The notes beneath the pieces are model-generated. The model searched no databases, had not been told where the DNA came from, and was given only the letters and a program-made list of their open reading frames with translations. This document shows positions 7,539-10,305 of a stretch of DNA of 10,305 nt, in pieces; the stretch's first letter is position 1, and every line of letters starts with the position of its first letter. Location of the stretch: contig JAUILO010000088.1 of NCBI GenBank assembly GCA_030432775.1, positions 1 to 10,305 of the forward strand. The letters are read 5' to 3'. Position numbers and translations under genes: made by a program. This stretch comes from Alphaproteobacteria bacterium. GTDB taxonomy: Bacteria > Pseudomonadota > Alphaproteobacteria > Micavibrionales > Micavibrionaceae.

Positions 7539-8486
7539 TTATTTCGATAGGTATAATTTTGGATTCAACGCATTCGTACCACGGCGCACCTCGAAATGAA
7601 GCTGCGGTGTATCCACAGAACCCGAGCTACCAACCCCGCCAATGCTTTGTCCTTTGGCTATTTGCTGCCCTTTGGATACGCTCATATTTTCAAGATGCGC
7701 ATAGGCCGTCATCCATTTATTTTCATGCCGGATCAAAACCAGATTGCCATAGCCTTTAAGCTGATTATCCGCATAGACAACAATACCGTTCTCCGCTGCC
7801 TTTACCGGCGTATGACGGCTTGCGGAAATATTAATACCGTCATTATGCAGACCGTCACTCTTCGCGCCATAAGAAGATATGACCCGTCCGTTGACAGGCC
7901 AGTCAAACTTACTACTCGAACGCTTGGGAACAGTGCCGCTAATTGCTTTGGCTTTCTTCTGGATTTTTTGTGGCGCGGCCTTAACCTCGGCACGGCGCGA
8001 AGAAACCCGTGTTGTTGTAATCGCCGATGGCTTTTCACCCGGCGATACCGACACAGGACGCACCGATGGCAAGTCCAGCGTATCGCCGGAATGAATTATA
8101 TATGGCGAAGAAAGGTGATTAAGCCTTGTCAGTTCGGTCAGGCTAACGTTAAAAGTGCGCGAAATGGAATAAAGGGAATCTCCCGGCCTTACCGTATAGG
8201 TATTGGGCGGCGGTACTTTAAGGCGCTGCGTTACATCCAGCAAATAAGGCGGACGCAATTGATTCACGTAAATCACATCCTGCATTGATACTTTATAACG
8301 TGTAGCAATACTCCAAAGCGTGTCGCCTTCGTTAACAGTATGCACGCCCGCACTATCAGCACCACCTTTTGTACCATAATGAACATAAGGTGCTGGCGTA
8401 TGTGAACCGCCACAACCTGTCAAAATAACAGCAACTGTAATCTGTAGAAGCGACCGTCTAAACCATCGCTGTTTGCATAAATTCAT
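7539..8486 (-). CDS. LysM-LysM-M23 (LytM-type) lipoprotein, NlpD/DipM-like
   Basis: With the chosen start the protein has 315 residues: a basic N terminus and hydrophobic stretch ending in the lipobox LTGC (Cys25), indicating a lipoprotein. Two LysM peptidoglycan-binding repeats follow (about 48-91 and 97-140), then a Ser/Lys/Ala-rich linker and a C-terminal M23/LytM domain (about 195-315). Catalytic M23 enzymes bind zinc through HxGxD and HxH; here the first reads NDGIN (215-219, with an off-register His214), and the second is QLHFE (His297 kept, first His replaced by Gln295). The central AYAH (His264) is kept. This suggests a non-hydrolytic LytM factor that activates amidases rather than cuts peptidoglycan. 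I preferred the ATG at 8486 over the one at 8543 because it gives a normal lipoprotein signal and has AGAGAA upstream. It overlaps the end of pcm by 29 bases, so the two should be translationally coupled. The pcm-nlpD order matches enterobacteria. Confidence 0.9.
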   Translation of the reverse strand: MNLCKQRWFRRSLLQITVAVILTGCGGSHTPAPYVHYGTKGGADSAGVHTVNEGDTLWSIATRYKVSMQDVIYVNQLRPPYLLDVTQRLKVPPPNTYTVRPGDSLYSISRTFNVSLTELTRLNHLSSPYIIHSGDTLDLPSVRPVSVSPGEKPSAITTTRVSSRRAEVKAAPQKIQKKAKAISGTVPKRSSSKFDWPVNGRVISSYGAKSDGLHNDGINISASRHTPVKAAENGIVVYADNQLKGYGNLVLIRHENKWMTAYAHLENMSVSKGQQIAKGQSIGGVGSSGSVDTPQLHFEVRRGTNALNPKLYLSK

Positions 8487-9153
8487 CTGTATTCTCTGTT
8501 TCAGGGACTTGATCAGGTGCGATATCAGGCAAAAGCGGTACAAAACGAACAGGCATAATATCCTTCAATGCAAAAGTATCTTCGCCCTCTTTTTTATAAC
8601 GGCGCAAAACTTGCTTTCCGTCCAGTGCGACCGGAATAACCATGATCCCACCAATTTTAAGCTGGTCTAACAATTCCTGCGGCGGTTTGCCGCGCGCCGC
8701 TGCCGTACAAATTATCTTGTCAAAAGGTGCCTGAGCTTTCCAGCCCTTCATGCCATCTCCGGCAATCGTTGTGATATTACGCAAACGCAGATCATTAAAC
8801 ATCTGTTCTGCCTGTACCAATAAAGGCCTATGGCGCTCGATACTATAGACACGGCGACATAGCTGCGCGAGAACACAAGTCTGATATCCCGACCCTGTAC
8901 CGATCTCCAGCACTTTATCGCGATCACTCAGCTCCAGTCTTTCTGTCATCGTTGCGACGACAAAAGGCTGGCTTATAGTTTGCCCGCGCCCGATAGGCAG
9001 CGCCATATCCTCATAGGCTTGATCCTGCATGGCTGCCGGAACAAAGACTTCTCTTGGCACTCTTTCGATTGCTTCCAAAACCTTCATATCTGCGACACCC
9101 AAGCGACGCAAATGCATGATCAAACGTATTTTTCGTGTTGCAAATAAACTCAT
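8458..9153 (-). CDS. pcm: Protein-L-isoaspartate O-methyltransferase
   Basis: Pcm transfers a methyl group from S-adenosylmethionine to isoaspartyl residues in damaged proteins, starting their repair in the cytosol. The 231 residues contain the family features in order: VPREVFVPAAMQDQAYED (32-49), ALPIGRGQTISQPFVVATM (51-69) that forms the substrate site, the SAM-binding motif VLEIGTGSGYQT (81-92), the acidic end of strand 2 (YSIE, E106), and AGDGMKGW (131-138) with PFDKIICTAAA (143-153). The C terminus after VRFVPLLPD is about 20 residues longer than the core and encodes the overlap with the downstream lipoprotein gene. The ribosome site is weak (GAAG). A terminator upstream (9249-9276) isolates it from the 159-residue gene, so it should start its own transcript. 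Confidence 0.95.
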   Translation of the reverse strand: MSLFATRKIRLIMHLRRLGVADMKVLEAIERVPREVFVPAAMQDQAYEDMALPIGRGQTISQPFVVATMTERLELSDRDKVLEIGTGSGYQTCVLAQLCRRVYSIERHRPLLVQAEQMFNDLRLRNITTIAGDGMKGWKAQAPFDKIICTAAARGKPPQELLDQLKIGGIMVIPVALDGKQVLRRYKKEGEDTFALKDIMPVRFVPLLPDIAPDQVPETENTDEFMQTAMV

Positions 9154-9170
9154 GGCATAACTTCGAATAT

Positions 9171-9184
9171 GGTTAGAACTAACC
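9171..9184. repeat. Short inverted repeat in the pcm leader
   Basis: GGTTAG and CTAACC are perfect 6-base arms separated by AA, located 18-31 bases upstream of the pcm ATG and downstream of the likely -10. It could be a repressor site or a small leader hairpin. With a two-base spacer it favours protein binding over an RNA stem. Confidence 0.4.
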
Positions 9185-9216
9185 TTTGAAACTCAAGTAT
9201 AGAGAAACTGAAGACA

Positions 9217-9222
9217 ATTATA
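9217..9222 (-). promoter_or_regulatory. Possible -10 element of the pcm promoter
   Basis: A perfect TATAAT on the minus strand lies 64 bases upstream of pcm, between the upstream terminator and the gene, where a promoter is expected. No recognisable -35 is found at 16-18 bases, so an activator would be needed or the match is chance in AT-rich DNA. Confidence 0.35.
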
Positions 9223-9248
9223 CAGAAGATTATCGGAAAATATCCCAC

Positions 9249-9276
9249 AAAAAAAGAGCCTGCATCACGCTGGCTC
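9249..9276 (-). terminator. Rho-independent terminator of the 159-residue gene
   Basis: Read on the minus strand, the stem is GAGCC-A-GC, loop GTGAT, then GC-A-GGCTC (one A:A mismatch), followed by seven T residues (9255-9249). It lies 33 bases after the stop of the 159-residue gene and ends that transcript before pcm. Confidence 0.88.
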
Positions 9277-9309
9277 CTTTCAATTATTCGGTATACGCAA
9301 GGATATCCG

Positions 9310-9789
9310 TTATTTCGGCTTCACAGAAAACCCGACCGTTACCGCAGAAGATGCGTGACGGTCTTTATGAATAAAGACGCTGTCAAGCTGCCCGCCCACA
9401 TTATCAATGGCACTGTTTAACGCATCAAGAGCTGGCGTACCTTCAAACACTGCCAAATCCAGAATAACCGTGCTGCCCTTAAAGCTTGCAAGCGCAGCTG
9501 TATGCACATTTTCCTGAACCATATAATCTTCTGGAGGCACTGTGAATGCTTCGCGCAAATAGCCACGGTCAAACACCTTTGCCAGCACAGTGTCTTGTAC
9601 ACCGCGCGCAATGTAAGGAGTTGTATAACGACCAAGGCTGTGCCGCAGCAATGTTGATTGGATATCACCTGAAAATTCCGGGTCCTCTGCCGCTCCATCA
9701 AACTGTATCAATATCGCCTCACGATAATCTGCCTTAACCTGAATTGGGTCGTCTAACAAAGAAGATAATCCGCCTAGAACTGTCGTCAT
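9310..9789 (-). CDS. Hypothetical protein, 159 residues
   Basis: I do not recognise this protein. It has 159 residues, no signal peptide and no membrane helix, and looks like a soluble mixed alpha/beta protein. Visible segments are KADYREAILIQFDGAAEDPEFSGDIQ (19-44), a middle with many charged and aromatic residues (RGYLREAFTVPPEDYMVQENVH, 75-96), and GSTVILDLAVFEGTPALDALNSAIDNVGG (105-133), which could be a strand followed by a helix. The C-terminal strand is SAVTVGFSVKPK. The start is well supported by AGGAAAG upstream of the ATG at 9789. It has its own strong promoter, a dyad across the expected start site and a terminator, so it forms a one-gene unit between serS and pcm, where many alphaproteobacteria have surE. 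It is not SurE: that family is about 250 residues and begins with an ILxTNDDG motif absent here. Conservation is unknown. Confidence 0.8.
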   Translation of the reverse strand: MTTVLGGLSSLLDDPIQVKADYREAILIQFDGAAEDPEFSGDIQSTLLRHSLGRYTTPYIARGVQDTVLAKVFDRGYLREAFTVPPEDYMVQENVHTAALASFKGSTVILDLAVFEGTPALDALNSAIDNVGGQLDSVFIHKDRHASSAVTVGFSVKPK

Positions 9790-9802
9790 AATTATTGCTT
9801 TC

Positions 9803-9821
9803 CTATGAATTTATTTCATAG
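9803..9821. promoter_or_regulatory. Perfect dyad over the predicted start site (candidate operator)
   Basis: Arms CTATGAA and TTCATAG (7 bp each, perfect) flank TTTAT. The promoter at 9824-9852 would start transcription at about 9817, inside the upstream arm, so the transcript would lack part of one arm and could not fold the full hairpin. Binding by a dimeric regulator therefore fits better than an RNA element. The inner arm also touches the Shine-Dalgarno sequence of the 159-residue gene. Confidence 0.55.
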
Positions 9822-9823
9822 AA

Positions 9824-9852
9824 CTTATACAGAAATCATAAAATTATGTCAA
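9824..9852 (-). promoter_or_regulatory. Near-consensus sigma70 promoter of the 159-residue gene
   Basis: On the minus strand a perfect TTGACA (9852-9847) and TATAAG (9829-9824, 5 of 6 to TATAAT) are separated by exactly 17 bases. This is the strongest promoter seen in the window. It lies 35-63 bases upstream of the ATG at 9789. Confidence 0.8.
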
Positions 9853-9901
9853 ATAAACAGAAATACTATGCTTATATGATAGCAGCCTATACTAACTATC
9901 T

Positions 9902-9917
9902 ATATTGGCCCCAATAT
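9902..9917. repeat. Inverted repeat at the serS stop codon
   Basis: ATATTGG and CCAATAT are perfect 7-base arms around a CC centre, overlapping the first base of the serS stop codon. No T-run follows on the minus strand, so it is not a standard intrinsic terminator. It could protect the 3' end or help Rho-dependent release; chance is possible. Confidence 0.4.
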
Positions 9918-10305
9918 TAACCGCGGGCTATTCTTTGCTCTGCTGTTTCCTCGCCACGAACGATTTTTTCAATACCGCCCATATATGGCTTCAAAACATC
10001 AGGAACAAAAACGCCGCCATCAACCGGATCGTAGTAATTTTCAACCACGGCAACCAAGGCGCGCCCTACAGCAAGACCGGAACCATTCAATGTATGAACA
10101 AAACGCGTATCCTTTTCACCCTTATTTCTAAAACGTGCCTTCATGCGGCGTGCCTGAAAATCCAGACAATTCGAACAGCTTGAAATCTCGCGGAACTGTT
10201 CTTGGCCTGGAACCCAGACTTCCAGGTCATATGTCTTACTCGCGCCAAAGCCTGTATCACCGGCACAAAGAACAATAGTCCTAAATGGCAAATCTAGTTT
10301 TTTAA
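9917..10305 (-). CDS. serS: Seryl-tRNA synthetase (C-terminal part)
   Basis: The frame is open to the right edge and ends in TAA, giving about 129 C-terminal residues of a class II seryl-tRNA synthetase, which charges tRNA-Ser with serine in the cytosol. Recognisable parts are LPFRTIVLCAGDTGFGASKTYDLEVWVPGQ, the EISSCSNCLDFQARRMKARFRN segment of the active site, and class II motif 3 in LNGSGLAVGRALVAVVENY, followed by the typical end VFVPDVLKPYMGG. The N-terminal coiled-coil arm and motifs 1 and most of 2 lie outside the window. The codon giving the apparent start of the last 124 residues is TTG and internal; the frame continues upstream without a stop. No T-tailed terminator follows; the next gene has its own promoter about 65 bases on. 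Confidence 0.97.
   Translation of the reverse strand, partial: KKLDLPFRTIVLCAGDTGFGASKTYDLEVWVPGQEQFREISSCSNCLDFQARRMKARFRNKGEKDTRFVHTLNGSGLAVGRALVAVVENYYDPVDGGVFVPDVLKPYMGGIEKIVRGEETAEQRIARG

Noticed and set aside
7596..8288. Open frame of 230 codons on the plus strand opposite the lipoprotein gene
   Set aside because: It is antisense to a protein with clear LysM and M23 domains, is rich in Arg/Ile as expected for a shadow frame, and shows no ribosome site or recognisable domain.
8487..8543. Longer start for the LysM/M23 lipoprotein gene
   Set aside because: It would place 19 extra residues before a normal lipoprotein signal sequence and lies deep inside pcm; the ATG at 8486 gives the standard lipobox distance and a ribosome site.
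1..10305. CRISPR array, tRNA, rRNA, insertion sequence or phage genes
   Set aside because: No regularly spaced repeats, cloverleaf-like sequences, transposase or integrase motifs or paired terminal repeats were seen on either strand.

Overview
The window reads as a chromosomal segment of an alphaproteobacterium with moderate-to-low GC, mid-40s percent by eye (not computed). The taxonomic inference rests on the minus-strand order serS, (one extra gene), pcm, LysM/M23 lipoprotein, (one extra gene), yajC, secD, secF, Mth938-like, which resembles the usual alphaproteobacterial block of serS-surE-pcm-M23 peptidase-yajC-secD-secF-Mth938. YajC's N terminus and the M23 protein with its 'HNDGINI' signature also fit this group. 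I cannot name a genus. No mobile element, CRISPR array, tRNA or rRNA is visible, and no stretch over 300 bases lacks a gene.

Plus-strand part (1-2228): the C-terminal half of an Fe/Mn-family superoxide dismutase closes with a clear intrinsic terminator. A cytosolic calcineurin-like metallophosphoesterase follows, then an unrecognised 299-residue protein. The last two run in the same direction but are separated by 85 AT-rich bases with a possible promoter.

Minus-strand part (10305 down to 2273): the C terminus of seryl-tRNA synthetase enters from the right edge. Downstream is an orphan 159-residue gene with its own near-consensus sigma70 promoter (TTGACA, 17 bases, TATAAG), a perfect dyad across its expected transcription start, and a strong intrinsic terminator. 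It therefore looks like a self-contained, regulated unit sitting where surE is usually found. pcm then starts a new unit. pcm overlaps a LysM-LysM-M23 lipoprotein gene, followed by a multi-spanning membrane protein with three DUF3592-like segments, then yajC-secD-secF, the accessory subunits of the Sec translocon, and a small Mth938-like protein. A good candidate internal promoter precedes yajC.

Functionally the minus-strand block combines protein repair (Pcm), envelope and peptidoglycan control (the LytM-type lipoprotein, which seems to have lost catalytic residues) and protein export (YajC-SecDF). The least explained elements are the 159-residue gene with its dyad operator, the three-segment DUF3592-like protein inside the envelope/secretion cluster, and the 299-residue protein, which may be a papain-like hydrolase.
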